Assembly: GCA_036924085.1 (NCBI GenBank)
Contig: JAVGWX010000007.1
Coordinates: 70,517,535-70,581,534 of the forward strand
DNA from: Ariolimax columbianus
Taxonomy: Eukaryota; Mollusca; Gastropoda; Stylommatophora; Arionidae
Direction of reading: 5' to 3'
DNA: 64,000 nt
In this document: piece after piece, positions 44,346 through 55,034 of the stretch
How positions within the stretch are numbered: the first letter of the stretch is position 1
Layout: each line of letters opens with the position of its first letter
Position numbers and translations under genes: made by a program
The notes under the pieces: model-generated
What the model saw: the letters and a program-made list of their open reading frames with translations, nothing else
Told to the model about the DNA's origin: nothing
Databases searched by the model: none

Positions 44346-45539
44346 CGGAAAACGCTTAGAGAAACCCTGATCTATATGAAACCTACACTTACTAGACGAA
44401 TAGCTAAACAGGAGCTATTCATCTGTGGTTAGAGACGCTGTTACGGTGCTGATTGCCATTGTGGATGGCGCTACCGATAGTATCATCTTGGGACTTCCGG
44501 CAAGTTCCCATATGAAGCGGTTGTAAAGTACCAGCTTCAAATATTCGCTGTTTATAAACATTGTGGATATCGCAGTATGCAAGTTCTCAATGTTAAAATT
44601 GGTTAGTAGTGATAGTTGCACAGTTAGCGTGCTGGGTAAAGCGGCAGATTTTACTTCACGATAATTTGTGCTGGTGAGTGCTGCAGGTGTCAAGATAGTA
44701 AAATGGCCACCCAGTGTTTATTGAGGTCATATCCATGACGACATCAGGTTTAAATTATAGTACGAGATCATTGTGAGAGCAAGGGCAGTCATTGACAACG
44801 AAGACCGAACGGTTTGTGAGGAAAATACTAAACATCCGATCTGACGCCGATTAAGTCTGATGAATCTGAACAGATAAACGGCTCAGGTAGCGGAAAAGCA
44901 AAGTGTGCGTGAAATTTCGGTCAAATTATTAAATCTAGGGAGGGTAGTATAACTGGCCAATAGTGGAAAGCAGCGGAAGCCACAATCGAGTTATCCTAAG
45001 GAAATATTAGGAAAAAATATGAAGATAGATATAAAGAAAGGTTCTCGGTAGTATCTCATTATTCGTTGTAAAAATGGAAAAAAAGAAACGTAAATGAAGA
45101 AATGACTTAAGCAAATCAGGATAGCATTTGGTGCCAATGTTTCTTGTTATACCTTAGAAGCAGACAGGACAACTGTACTAAAGAGTCTTACGCCAGATCA
45201 AACTAGACATCATTGTTATCATCATCATCATCATCATCTGGTTGTAACGTTGTCTGTCTATCGGGACATATTCTCTGCAGCTGTCTTCATTTCAGCAAAG
45301 GTTCGTATACGAAGGATTGTCTAAAGATGTTGCACTTTAGTATGAACAAGTCAAGGCACTTACCTGGGCATTGGTGTGAACTTTAGACCTTCTCTGCCCA
45401 TTCACATGCAAGGCGATACAATTATCTTATCTATTCTTCGCCTTCCTGATGTCCTGTTTGTAGAGCTCCTCCGTCTACCTCCGGAACCCCCGTCTACCTC
45501 CGGAACCCCCGTATGTCAGAAAAACAACGTCCACGTTCC
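44346..45539. other. Unassigned
   Basis: A 92-codon minus frame (44415-44693) is Thr/Ser-rich and unrecognised. A (CAT)n tract lies at about 45218. A perfect 21-bp direct repeat (TCTACCTCCGGAACCCCCG) lies at about 45474-45511. Confidence 0.4.
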
Positions 45540-45760
45540 TGTTTGTAACAAGGATAAATCACTAGGTTCCAAGTTCGGTGAGTAGGGTGGGTGAAGCATG
45601 GTTTCACACTGGCACGTTTTTCTGACGTCCAGGACATGATAACTGAGCTTGATACGTCGTTCAGGGCCCAGACGGAGCTCTACAATCAGGGCATCAGGAA
45701 AGTGAAGAACAGATTTCAGCACCTGGGACCGGATTTGCCTTCTCAATGTGATTCCTATTC
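45540..45760. mobile_element. Possible mariner remnant with an internal inversion
   Basis: The minus strand encodes TMLHPPYSPNLEPSDL, close to the mariner motif around the third catalytic Asp. Just downstream the plus strand reads RFSDVQDMITELDTSF and YNQGIRKVKNRF, which resembles the mariner C-terminus that should follow it on the same strand. The two pieces point in opposite directions, as if a short segment had been inverted. Matches are short, so this is tentative. Confidence 0.35.
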
Positions 45761-46240
45761 TCTTAGCCAGACTACACTAGTGCAGGACCGGCCCTTTGAG
45801 ACTGAATATGGTCTTGGTGAGCTCTATTTCCCTGACCCTGATGCAAGCAGCCCTCCGAGTCGCTGACTACATTATCTTATTCATTGTGCTGCATCTTTGG
45901 TCTCTAAATATTGTCTATTCTATCCACTTTGAGGCAATGTCCTTGACAGCATATTGGCCGTTCCCTAAGATTTAGACCCATTTCTCTCTATTTTGCGCAG
46001 ATTTCTAGAAATGCTTTGGTAAGTACTGGTGAAAGGGGAATGTCGCGATCTAAGCGAAGGGAGTAAACTATTTTCTTATTTGTGGCAAAGAAAACGAAAT
46101 CGGTTAAATAGGGCTTAACCATGGCCAACTGTCATGGCATAAACAAGGATGTCAACAAAGCGAACGTAGTTATGAGTTATAACACTTGTTTTGTTTTTTT
46201 GTTTACGAAAAACATAACAACAAATTTGTTTAAAGTGGTT
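45761..46240. other. Unassigned
   Basis: No gene recognised. The TTC tract follows. Confidence 0.45.
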
Positions 46241-46392
46241 CTTTCTTCTTCTTCTTCTTCTTCTTCTTCTTCTTCTTCTTCTTCTTCTTCTTCTTCTTCT
46301 TCTTCTTCTTCTTCTTCTTCTTCTTCTTCTTCTTGTTCTTCGTCTTTTTCTTCATCTTCTTCTTCTTCTTCTTCTTCTTCTTCTACTTCTTC

Positions 46393-46424
<32 letters not shown>

Positions 46425-46476
46425 CTTCTTCTTCTTCTTCTTCTTCTTCTTCTTCTTCTTCTTCTTCTTCGTCTTG
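46241..46476. repeat. Long (TTC)n tract
   Basis: About 235 bp of TTC with few interruptions, a polypyrimidine tract. Poly-Ser and poly-Phe frames across it are compositional. It may be an expanded GAA-type retroposon tail, but no element adjoins it on the left. Confidence 0.97.
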
Positions 46477-46483
46477 TTCAGTA

Positions 46484-46834
46484 GAGGAAGACTAACGTCT
46501 GGTCATGCAACATATACTGATCAGACATGTTAGTCAAGGTCATGCAAAACGTACTGGCCAAGACCCTCACCTCGGCTTCCTAGTATCCCTCCCTAGAAAC
46601 CAGTTGTTTTCATGGCATCCTGGCTAACGAGGTGAGGTTTCGACGTGATCCCCGTAGTAGTGAGTGAGACGCAGATGAAGCCAAGCCTATCACAACCGTC
46701 TGGAGGGCCCCAGTCCACCTTCATCAGCAATTTCGGGATTTCAGGAAAGCTACTGCCACCCGCCACTTAACGTCCTTTTCAGGGCGCACAAAAGAGTAAC
46801 CTACTCATTGTTGGCATTCGCAAATAACAATAAC
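46484..46834 (+). mobile_element. Interspersed repeat family B, full length
   Basis: GTAGAGGAAGACTAACGTCT to GCATTCGCAAATAACAATAA. It lies between two TTC tracts. Confidence 0.82.
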
Positions 46835-46837
46835 TTC

Positions 46838-47495
46838 GTCTTCTTCTTTTTATTTTTTTTATTTTTCTTCTTCTTCTTCTGTCTCTTCTTCTTCTTCTCT
46901 TGTTCTTCTTTTTCTTCTTCTTCTTCTTCTTCTTCTTCTTCTTCTTCTCTGATCGTTCTCAATCTCTCGCTACCATGCCATAAAAAAGGCTTTGCAAGTA
47001 GCAGCATGTTGTCCAGAAAACGCAATGAGTTGTGTCGTAGGCTACAGCTTTCGGTCGAACACATCCGACTTCAGCAGGCATTTTTTTGAGTACCTTGTCA
47101 GCCTTCAATCTTCTATGCCCTCACCTTAGCCAGTCTGCTATGTTGCAGCGTGTTATCCAGGATCACCGCGTAGAGGTGGAGAAGAGTATTGTCAGCTATA
47201 GATCGCTGACCCCTGATACTATCAGTCAGCTATGGATCGCTGACCCCTGATACTATCAGTCAGCTATGGATCGCTGACCCATGATACTATTAGTCAGCTA
47301 TGGATCGCTGACCCCTGATACTATCAGTCAGCTATGGATCGCTGACCCCTGATACTATCAATCAGCTATGGATCGCTGGCCCTGATACTATCAGTCAGCT
47401 ATGAATCGCTGACCACTGATACTATCAGTCAGCTTTGGATCGCTGACCCTGATACTATCAGTCAGCTATGGATCGCTGATCCATGCAGCTCATAC
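46838..47495 (-). mobile_element. SINE-A copy with internal tandem expansion
   Basis: The (TTC)n-rich tail (46838-46948) is followed by the antisense SINE-A body (CGTTCTCAATCTCTCGCTAC, then CAGGATCACCGCGTAGAGGT). Where a normal copy has one GCTATGG-TCGCTG segment, this copy has about eight. It ends at CATGCAGCTCATACGCTG; the last about 20 bp of the usual 5' end are altered. Confidence 0.85.
47190..47480. repeat. 34-bp array inside SINE-A, about 8 copies
   Basis: The unit TCAGCTATGGATCGCTGACC + CCTGATACTATCAG corresponds to a stretch present once in ordinary SINE-A copies (CAGCTATGGTTCGCTGGCCC...). The expansion is internal to the element. Confidence 0.93.
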
Positions 47496-48079
47496 GCTGC
47501 GTTTACGTCTTTCAAAACTAGGATCCCTTCCGGATTGCTGTCTGCCAAATGAGCACATTCCGAGGATATTGTGTACATTTATCACTTAACGTGCTCACCA
47601 GGTGAAGAACAATTGATATTTAATTATCTTCCTAATTCTGTAACACTTTATCAAAGAGAAGCAACTTCGTCTTCTAGCCAAACGTAGCAGAGAAAGTCGA
47701 CATAATTTAAATTATTTTAAAGGTGTAACATATTTTTCTATCAGCTCCACACGCACAAACAAACAAGCAAACAAACAAACCAAAAACAAAACCTTCAGAT
47801 AGAATAGATATTATTTTGAACCAAGTTATGGGGTTTCTGTGGTGATCAAGTTCCAGCTGTTGTTACAGCTGTGATGAATGCACATGTGAAGCTGTTATTG
47901 TTATAACTACCACGTGATGTTCAGTTCCGTGTGTAGGCTATTCTTGTATATATGACTCACATGGGTGTCAGCAACCAAAGCAACAACATCAGTAAATAAA
48001 CTTAAACTCGGATAACACAAATATGTCAGCGTTAAGCTAAGTATTTCTTATATCGTATCAGTAGCAACCCAATCACATA
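47496..48079. other. Unassigned
   Basis: No gene recognised. AAACAAACAAGCAAAC low complexity at about 47757. Confidence 0.5.
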
Positions 48080-48665
48080 CTGGTCGACCCTATTCAATCT
48101 ATGAAAACAGAATACCATAACTTAGATATTCAGATGACACAATTATTCTTTCAATGAGCACAAAGCGACTGTATGAGATGATTCTGTCTGGTAAACAACA
48201 TAGTAAAGAACAAGCTCTCTATCTGGACATCCGTAAAAGCAAGATACTGACCACCAACAAAACAAAAACAAATATACCCAAGATTATTCTAGAAAATGTA
48301 GAAATCGAAAATGTTGCAAGTTTCGAATATCTCGTCTCCATTATTAGCAATGGAGGCAACCAAACAGAGATCAAGAGTAGAGTTACCATGGCAATACAGT
48401 TGTTAGATTAATGAGAAATGCATGGAAGAGCACGAACAAAACAGCAAAACAAAAACAATCTTAGGGTATGCATCTTCCCTGAGGCAACGTACGGATACAA
48501 AACATGGACCCTTAGACAAACACCAAAGACATAAATTTAACTTTCCGAGCTAAAATGCTGCAGGAAAGTTCTCAAAATGCCAAGGACAGCAGAAAATAAA
48601 AACACCGACGTCCTAAAAAAACTGGACACAGATCAAAATTGGCTGCAAATATTTGCTTTACATAT

Positions 48666-49870
48666 TCAGTTCAGTTCAGTTCATCCCGTAACCCATCAGG
48701 TCGTTGGGGCACACACGAAGACACTCCCAAAACCCATGCCATCCCTCTCTGTCTGTCGCCGCCCGACGTATCTCACCGGGACGAAGGTCTGACCAATCAG
48801 TGATGTTGTCCACCCCTCTTCCTTTGACGTCCTCGCCCTCTCTGTCCCGGTACGGAACGAAAGAGTATCGAGTTGGGAATTCCGTTGGACCTCGCGACGT
48901 GCCCGCACCAGGCCATCTTTCGTCTTTTGATAGCTGTGAACCGATCTTCAAAATGACCAATAGCGTCTTCAACTCTCTGACGAATAACTACGTTCGTGAC
49001 ACGATCTTTATATGTAACATTTAGGATTTTTCTATAGCATCTCATTTCCATTGCATGTATTCTGCCCTGGATATCTGCTGTAATGGTCCAGGTCTCGCAG
49101 GCATACAGAAATATTGATAGCACCAAAGAGCGCATTAGTCTAACTTTTATGCCGAGGGCGAGCCGCTTGTCTTGCCATATAGGATTCAGCCGAGTCAGCG
49201 CCGCTGTTGTTTGTGTTATTCTTGCAATTACCTCTGGCTTCGATCCCTCTTTGCTGATCAACGATCCCAGATATTTGAAACGTTTTTCCACCTCAAGTTC
49301 CTGCCCATTTGTCTCTATTACAGATTTAAACCCTGTTATATTATTGGTCATGAGCTTTGTTTTATCTGCATTTATTTCCATACCAAAACTCAGGGCCGCT
49401 CTATCCAATCTACCAATCAACTCCTGGAGTTCCCTTTCTGTGCCTGCCAAACATCAATATCATTAGCATTTCGGAAGTTTGTCATAAGCTTGTCACCTAT
49501 TTTAACCGTACCAACATGTCCGTTTAAGGTCGTCTCTATTATTCTCTCCAAGAATATATTGAAGAGTGTTGGGGAGAGTATACATCCCTGTCTCACACCC
49601 ACCGTCGTACGGAACCAATCGCCTAGCGTTCCCACTACCGAGACTGCGCTTGTCGCCTGCTCATGAAGGTCTGCAATTACCCTCAGAATATCACTGTTGA
49701 ACTTATAATGCTTCATCGTTGACCATAGCGCCGCATGCCACACTCTGTCAAACGCCTTTCGAAAGTCAATGAAGGCATGGTAGAGTTGTTGTTGATACTC
49801 TGAGTACATCGCATTCATTAGCCGAAGGTTAAATATCTGCTCGATAGTACTCTTTCCCGCTCGAAAGCCA
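48666..49870 (-). mobile_element. Non-LTR retrotransposon, antisense insertion, 8-bp target duplication
   Basis: From 49870 downward: GFRAGKSTIEQIFN, YHAFIDFRKAFDRVWHAALW, GVRQGCILSPTLFNIFLERI, FRNANDIDV (catalytic box reads NAND in place of FADD), a frameshift, GTERELQELIGRLDRAALSF, INADKTKLM, FKYLGSLISKEG, LYACETWTI, MAWCGHVARSNGI, GQRGRGRQRKRG. It ends in a TGAAC tail (CAGTTCAGTTCAGTTC on plus). TTACATAT at 48658-48665 and 49871-49878 is the target duplication. 5' truncated within the RT. A second 3' end of the same family is at 36183. Two long frames (49417-49818 and 48797-49450) belong to it. Confidence 0.93.
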
Positions 49871-49959
49871 TTACATATAAGCCGCTACAATACGCTGGCC
49901 ACATCAAAAGTCACGATAATCTGAAGTAAACTATAACTGAAGGTTTGATACACGAAAAG

Positions 49960-50165
49960 CGAGGCAGGGACAGCCCGATGAGAGGAAAGGATGAACGGAC
50001 ATCACAAATACAAAAGGGAGACAGAGACAGATTGATGAGAAGAAAGGTCATCACAGATAACAAGCGAGACAGAGACAGACCGATGAGAAGAAAGGTCACC
50101 ACAGATAACAAGCGAGACAGAGACAGACCTAAGAGAAGAACGAACATCACAGATATTCGGAAGAT
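49960..50165 (+). repeat. 48-bp array from a LINE C-terminus, about 4.5 copies
   Basis: The unit GAGACAGAGACAGACCGATG + AGAAGAAAGGTCATCACAGA + TAACAAGC encodes RDRDRPMRRKVITDNK repeats in frame with the preceding EKRGRDSPMRGK of the LINE. The basic C-terminal segment has been amplified. Confidence 0.9.
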
Positions 50166-50215
50166 GACGGTGACAAGAGAGAACCGACTAAAGATTTTGA
50201 GTTTTACTGGGCGGC

Positions 50216-50504
50216 TCTGATGACAGTGACATTTTGCAAAGGGCAGGCTACATATGATGGATGTTAAGTACCTAAATTGTTGTTTTCGAAGGAACTCGTA
50301 TTGAGTTCTTCGCTCTTGACGATTGTTCCCTGGCAGTAGATGTGTACTGGCTCTTTTTGCATCCCGGGACTTATTGAACAAGGTCCTCCTAAGTAAGCCC
50401 ACCACCCCGGAGACTACAATGCCTGCTCCAACCGTATTGGTCACGTTGGTGTAACTCAGATTGTTTCTAGGGGCAACAGCGTGGACATGGGAGAAAGTTG
50501 CACA
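50216..50504. other. Unassigned
   Basis: A minus frame of up to 177 codons (49911-50444) spans part of this, but it overlaps the LINE repeat and reads as antisense. Confidence 0.4.
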
Positions 50505-50830
50505 TAGAAGTTAGTTGTCCATCGCAAGCAATGATGGCGACACCCTCAGACAGTTTTGTTCTGATGATGTAACTTTCGCTGTATTTGGATTATAGTGAGG
50601 AAGACTGCGCTGGTCATCGACTTCACTCTCTGGTCCCGAGCTACCTTCGACCAGTGGAAAGACATAATTCAAGATGACTGGAGGTAACTGGGAATGCAAG
50701 CACTCTGTCCCACCTGTCTTGAGACCAGGAGTTGCTTGAAACTTGTAGGATTCGATCGCCCACTGTTTCCGCTCATCGCTTTGAGGAGCGAGTGCCTTAC
50801 CCCTCGACCAAAGATCAAAGCTTTTAGTCG
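50505..50830 (-). mobile_element. tRNA-like SINE
   Basis: On the minus strand TGGTCGAGGGGTAAGGCACT (A box) and GATCGAATCCTACAAG (B box) are spaced as in a tRNA with a long variable arm, followed by about 250 bp of non-tRNA body. It resembles the head at 55035. No poly-A or target duplication identified. Confidence 0.5.
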
Positions 50831-51176
50831 GTTGTAAAAAAAATGGCGTAAATGTCACTCTGTTTATCTTCTTCTAATCTTCCATAGTTCTTCCTCACGT
50901 GTTCTTGTATCCTCTCACTCACCAATCATCCATGTTGGTTCCATTCAAGAAGTGCGTGTCAGGTAGTAATCACGTTTAAACAAAGGGATTGACTAAATCG
51001 TCCATTTATTAAACATTAACTTTTCAAACAAATTAGCTCATATATTTAACTCATATGGAAAAACGATAATATCTTGACAGTGTCAGATTATATGTTATCT
51101 GTACCAATGCCGATCATTTTCTTGCTTTATCAACCTCCCCAAACCTAATGCAAGCTAAGAAATTTCAAACTCAAAT
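50831..51176. other. Unassigned
   Basis: Nothing recognised. Confidence 0.5.
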
Positions 51177-51712
51177 GACCTTGAAGGTCGCAAGTCGAGA
51201 TAGTGGTTCAAAGGTCACATGAGGTCAAGAAGTGAATCAGAGGTCACATGGAGAAAAGATAATGACTCAGAGGTCACATGAAGTCAAGATAATGAATGAC
51301 AGGTCAAATGAAGTCAAGTAGTGAATCAAAGTTCACATGAAGTCGATAATGAATCAAAGGTCACATGAAGCCAATAATGAATCAAAGGTCACATGCAGTC
51401 GATAATGAATCAAAGGTCACATGAAGTCGATAAGGAATCAAAGGTCAAAGGAAGTCAAGATAATGCATCAAAGCTCAAGTGAAGTAAAGATGATGAATCA
51501 AATGTCACATGGAGTCTATAATGAATAAAAGGTCACACACTTAAAGTCGATAATTAATTAAAGGTCACACGAAGTCAAGATGATGAATCAAATATCATAT
51601 GAAGTCGATAATGAATCAAAGGTAACATGGAGTCAAGAAATGAATCAAAGGTCAGATGAAGTCAAGATATTGAATCGAAGTTCACATGAAGTCATGATAA
51701 TTAATTAGTAGC
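51177..51712. repeat. Minisatellite, about 28-bp unit, about 19 copies, divergent
   Basis: Unit GATAATGAATCAAAGGTCAC + ATGAAGTC with variants AAGATAATG and GGAGTCAAG. Divergence is much greater than in the 54-bp array. Confidence 0.92.
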
Positions 51713-52165
51713 CTTATTAGGCCAAGAAATGGAATCCGCTTGAACAAAAAGAAAATGGCTCAAGAGTCTGGGAAGTCAAAATAAACTACTAAGGACCATA
51801 TAGGATAACCGAATAGGACAACCTTCTAAGCATGTCGTAAAAGGCAACTAAAGAGGGTTGTGCATTGGACGGAATCTTCATTTTGTACCAAAAGAACCTG
51901 TCATTATAATCAGCTACTGTAAACGCATGGATACAGGCTGCCGGTAAATGGACCAGTTTACTTCATATACTTCATACTGGAGTGAAGAACTGCTTGAAAA
52001 CATGCATCATTTATAAAGCACTAGCTGCAGTAATGGTCTGCCCTTCAGATCGATGCAAAAAAGTGAATGAATTGGATTTGTTTTCTTTATCTTAAACTCA
52101 TATTTAAAATAGATGTTTACGATATTGTCAGAATTTCCTCGTTTATGAACAGTCAGATAAATTGT
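51713..52165. other. Unassigned
   Basis: Contains AAGGCAACTAAAGAGGGTTG (about 51841), shared with about 27866. Otherwise nothing recognised. Confidence 0.45.
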
Positions 52166-52174
52166 TAAAAATGT

Positions 52175-52544
52175 ATGGCTTGGCTTGGCTTCGTTCGTTC
52201 TCAATCTTCCGTTACCAAACCCTGACACGGGCCTAAGTAGCAGAATGTAGTTAAGAGAACGGAATGCGTTGTGTCGTAGTTTACAGCTTGACTGTGATAT
52301 TTGCACCGTACGGTCCAACATATCCGACTTCAACAAACATTTTTTGAGTACCGGGTTAGGATTCCCTCTTCGATCCCTTCTCCTTAGCCTGTCTGCTCTG
52401 TTATAGCCTGTTATCCAGGATCACCGCGTGGAGGTGTATATGGGTCTTGGCAGCTCTGGTTCGCTGGGGGTGACGCTAGCAGTCAGCTACGAGTCGCTGA
52501 CCGCTGATCGCTGCAGCTCATGCGCTGATCAGCATCTTGATCCC
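52175..52544 (-). mobile_element. SINE-A copy with 9-bp target duplication
   Basis: Full length; flanks TAAAAATGT at 52166-52174 and 52545-52553. The tail is GAACGAAGCCAAGCCAAGCC, the same tail variant as the 19036 copy, so these two may form a subfamily. Confidence 0.9.
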
Positions 52545-52554
52545 TAAAAATGTG

Positions 52555-53205
52555 TGATCATTGATCCTTTATCAACAAGATGCCACTAACATTGTTGGTC
52601 ACAAAAAAAAGCCATGCTGACCTTACATAATTTTTACTTGTTCTCAAATTATAGGACTCTATGATCTCTATGATCTTCATTGTCCTGCCTTCCCTGGATG
52701 CAAGTGTTTGACCTACTACGTTATTTTCTTTTTCTTGTAGAAAGGATAAGAAATTCACGATATTAGTTTCCTGCACATATTTTTTGTTAAACTAACCCTC
52801 TCTTTTAACGGTTCTATATCTATGCTGCTCTAGCGACTACTTTTACAATATTGTTTGTATCTTTCCTGCATACCTGGATCAGTCTACTATTTAAATGTTG
52901 TTGTAGAAAGGAACAAAAATACAGTAAATACATAGCTGACATAATTTCTGTTTACAAATAAACACCTACATTTTAGAGGGGTTCTTAAGCTATAGTACTT
53001 TAAGGATTCCGTCTACATTATTTGTTTTCAATCGTGTGGCCTCGGATACAAGTTTGTGATCTATTCCTTTCTGTGCTATATTGAAAGAATGAAACCAAAA
53101 CACAATAAATCTGTTTCTGCGCCTCATCACAAGCTCTGCTAATCCCATGTTCTCATATCGTGTGGCCATGCAAATCACTGTAATCCCGTATAGAAAGTGT
53201 TGATC
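52555..53205. repeat. Possible degenerate about 190-bp tandem triplication
   Basis: Three blocks share TTGTAGAAAGGATAAGAAAT / TTGTAGAAAGGAACAAAAAT / TTGAAAGAATGAAACCAAAA, each preceded by a CTGGAT- or CTCGGAT-type segment at about 190-bp spacing. Heavily diverged. Minus frames across it have no recognisable motif. Confidence 0.4.
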
Positions 53206-54356
53206 TTTTCAAACACTGTTGGTATTGCAAAGTGATGAGAAATTAATCTAGTTTAGACGACTGGAACATGTGCGCACTTACATTCATGAAAGTTCCTTAG
53301 GTACAACGCGGATTGATACAATCCTTTTCTGGTAACACCGAGAGGCACCGAGGCGAGGGTAAAGAATGAAGTGTACAAAGTTAAACGAATGTGTCCCTTT
53401 CAAACTCGTCCAATCGCTAAGGGCTGAGCTGTGAAAGAGGAATGGCCTATATAAAGAAAGAGTGAACTTTGGATGTTTTCATAAATTCGTTATTTATTCT
53501 TATTCCATTGCGAATCGCAGCGTACGAAGGGCTACGAGGGTGCATAGTCCTTGTGTCTCACACAGGACGACTGAATGAGTTTGTGCCGTAAAGATATCAT
53601 ATTTGGGTGTCTTCCAATCTGTTCACTACCCCCACATTCTTCTTGTTTCTGTCGCCTTTTCGTTCCATGCGAAGCATAGAGCCACCGCTACAGATGACAC
53701 TCTTTCAGGTAGGAATATCTGACTACTTGTAGCAGCATTTTCAGTACCACTGCCTTTGTATGAAAAAGTTGCTGGTCTCACCTGCAACACCCTCCTTCCA
53801 CCCCCCCCCCCTCTCTCACCACCTCCCTTTAGTCGGCTTTCACGATTTACTTGGAATGTTGACTATAGTCCTATTCGTTTCATCAGAAGAATCCTCTGGC
53901 GGGTCCACATTACATCTCTATATGTACATGGTTTATCAAATTATTCAAAAAAAGAGTTGTTTGTTTTCTTCATAATAATAAAGAGAACATGTGGCGTCGT
54001 TGAAGGTCTAACTAAAATCCATAAATACATGAACAGGTATGGCTCAGTTACTGCCCTCGGACAAACACAAAATGAAACCCACTTGACGTCCACAAGACCT
54101 TCGTCAGGTACAGAGAACATACGAACACTTATCAACATATCAACATAACAACAACAAATAAGGATTATGAGCTCAACAAAGTCAGTACAGTACTAAGGGC
54201 GACAACTGTTATCTAACGCGTGGCTGATACTGTGTGAACCACGGCTATCCACTAGAGGACAGTCTTGACCAAATATGAAATTATATTACATGAACCAATA
54301 AGTATCTGATCTAACAGGAACCACTACACCTACACATATGTAACAATCAGACATAC
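53206..54356. other. Unassigned, about 1.15 kb
   Basis: A C-run lies at about 53798. A 130-codon plus frame (53756-54148) has no recognisable domain. Confidence 0.45.
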
Positions 54357-54413
54357 ATAGGCACACACACACACATACACACACATATACATACACACAC
54401 ACATACATATATG

Positions 54414-54445
<32 letters not shown>

Positions 54446-54504
54446 CATAAATACATACATACATACATTACATACATAACATACATTACATACATTACAT
54501 ACAT

Positions 54505-54568
<64 letters not shown>

Positions 54569-54660
54569 TATATACATACATATACATTCATATACATACA
54601 TATACATACATATACATAGATTTACATTCATTTACTACATTTACATACACACAAATATAT
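54357..54660. repeat. AC/CATA/TA microsatellite complex
   Basis: (AC)n, (CATA)n, (CATTA)n and (TA)n in sequence. Cys/Tyr/Val-rich minus frames are artefacts. Confidence 0.96.
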
Positions 54661-54664
54661 ATAT

Positions 54665-55018
54665 GAAGACGATGAGCAGCGCATGAGCGGCATCGGTCAG
54701 CGACCTATAGCTGACTGCTAGCGGCAGGGCCAGTGAACTAGAGCTCCAAGACCCTTCTACACTTCCACGCGGTGATACTGGGTAACAGGCTGCAACAGAG
54801 CAGACTGGCTGAGGAGAAAAGTTCGAAGAAGGAATGTAACCTGGTACTCAAAAATGCCATGCTGATGACGGATGTGTTGGAGCGAAAGGTACAAATATCG
54901 CAGTCAAGCTGTAAACTTTGACACAACGCATTCCATTCCCTGGATAACAGCATGTTTCTTGCAAAGCCTTTTTCAGGACTTGATAGCGGGAGATTGAGAA
55001 CGAACACAGAAGAAGAAG
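54665..55018 (+). mobile_element. SINE-A copy in a TA microsatellite
   Basis: Full length, GAAGACGATGAGCAGCGCAT to CACAGAAGAAGAAGAA. TATATATAT flanks both sides and may be target duplication or simply the microsatellite. Confidence 0.85.
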
Positions 55019-55034
55019 AATATATATATATATA

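Larger units (their letters stand above)
48080..50215 (+). mobile_element. Non-LTR retrotransposon relic, interrupted by an antisense LINE
   Basis: Left part: RYSDDTIIL (RT catalytic box, both Asp intact, 48125), LDIRKSKILTTNKTKTN, IENVASFEYLVSIIS, then shifted-frame ATYGYKTWTLR and LKCCRKVLKMPRTAE, to LDTDQNWLQIF at 48655. The right part resumes at 49879 with LQYAGHIKSHDNLK, TITEGLIHEKRGRDSP, then a 48-bp repeat. Deleting 48666-49870 plus one TTACATAT copy restores a continuous reading across IFALHIKPLQYAGHI. Frameshifts after LLD show decay. Confidence 0.88.

Noticed and set aside
46121..46533. Poly-Ser and poly-Phe frames
   Set aside because: Products of a TTC tract.
48797..49818. Functional reverse transcriptase gene
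   Set aside because: Frameshift between the two frames, catalytic box NAND, and 5' truncation.
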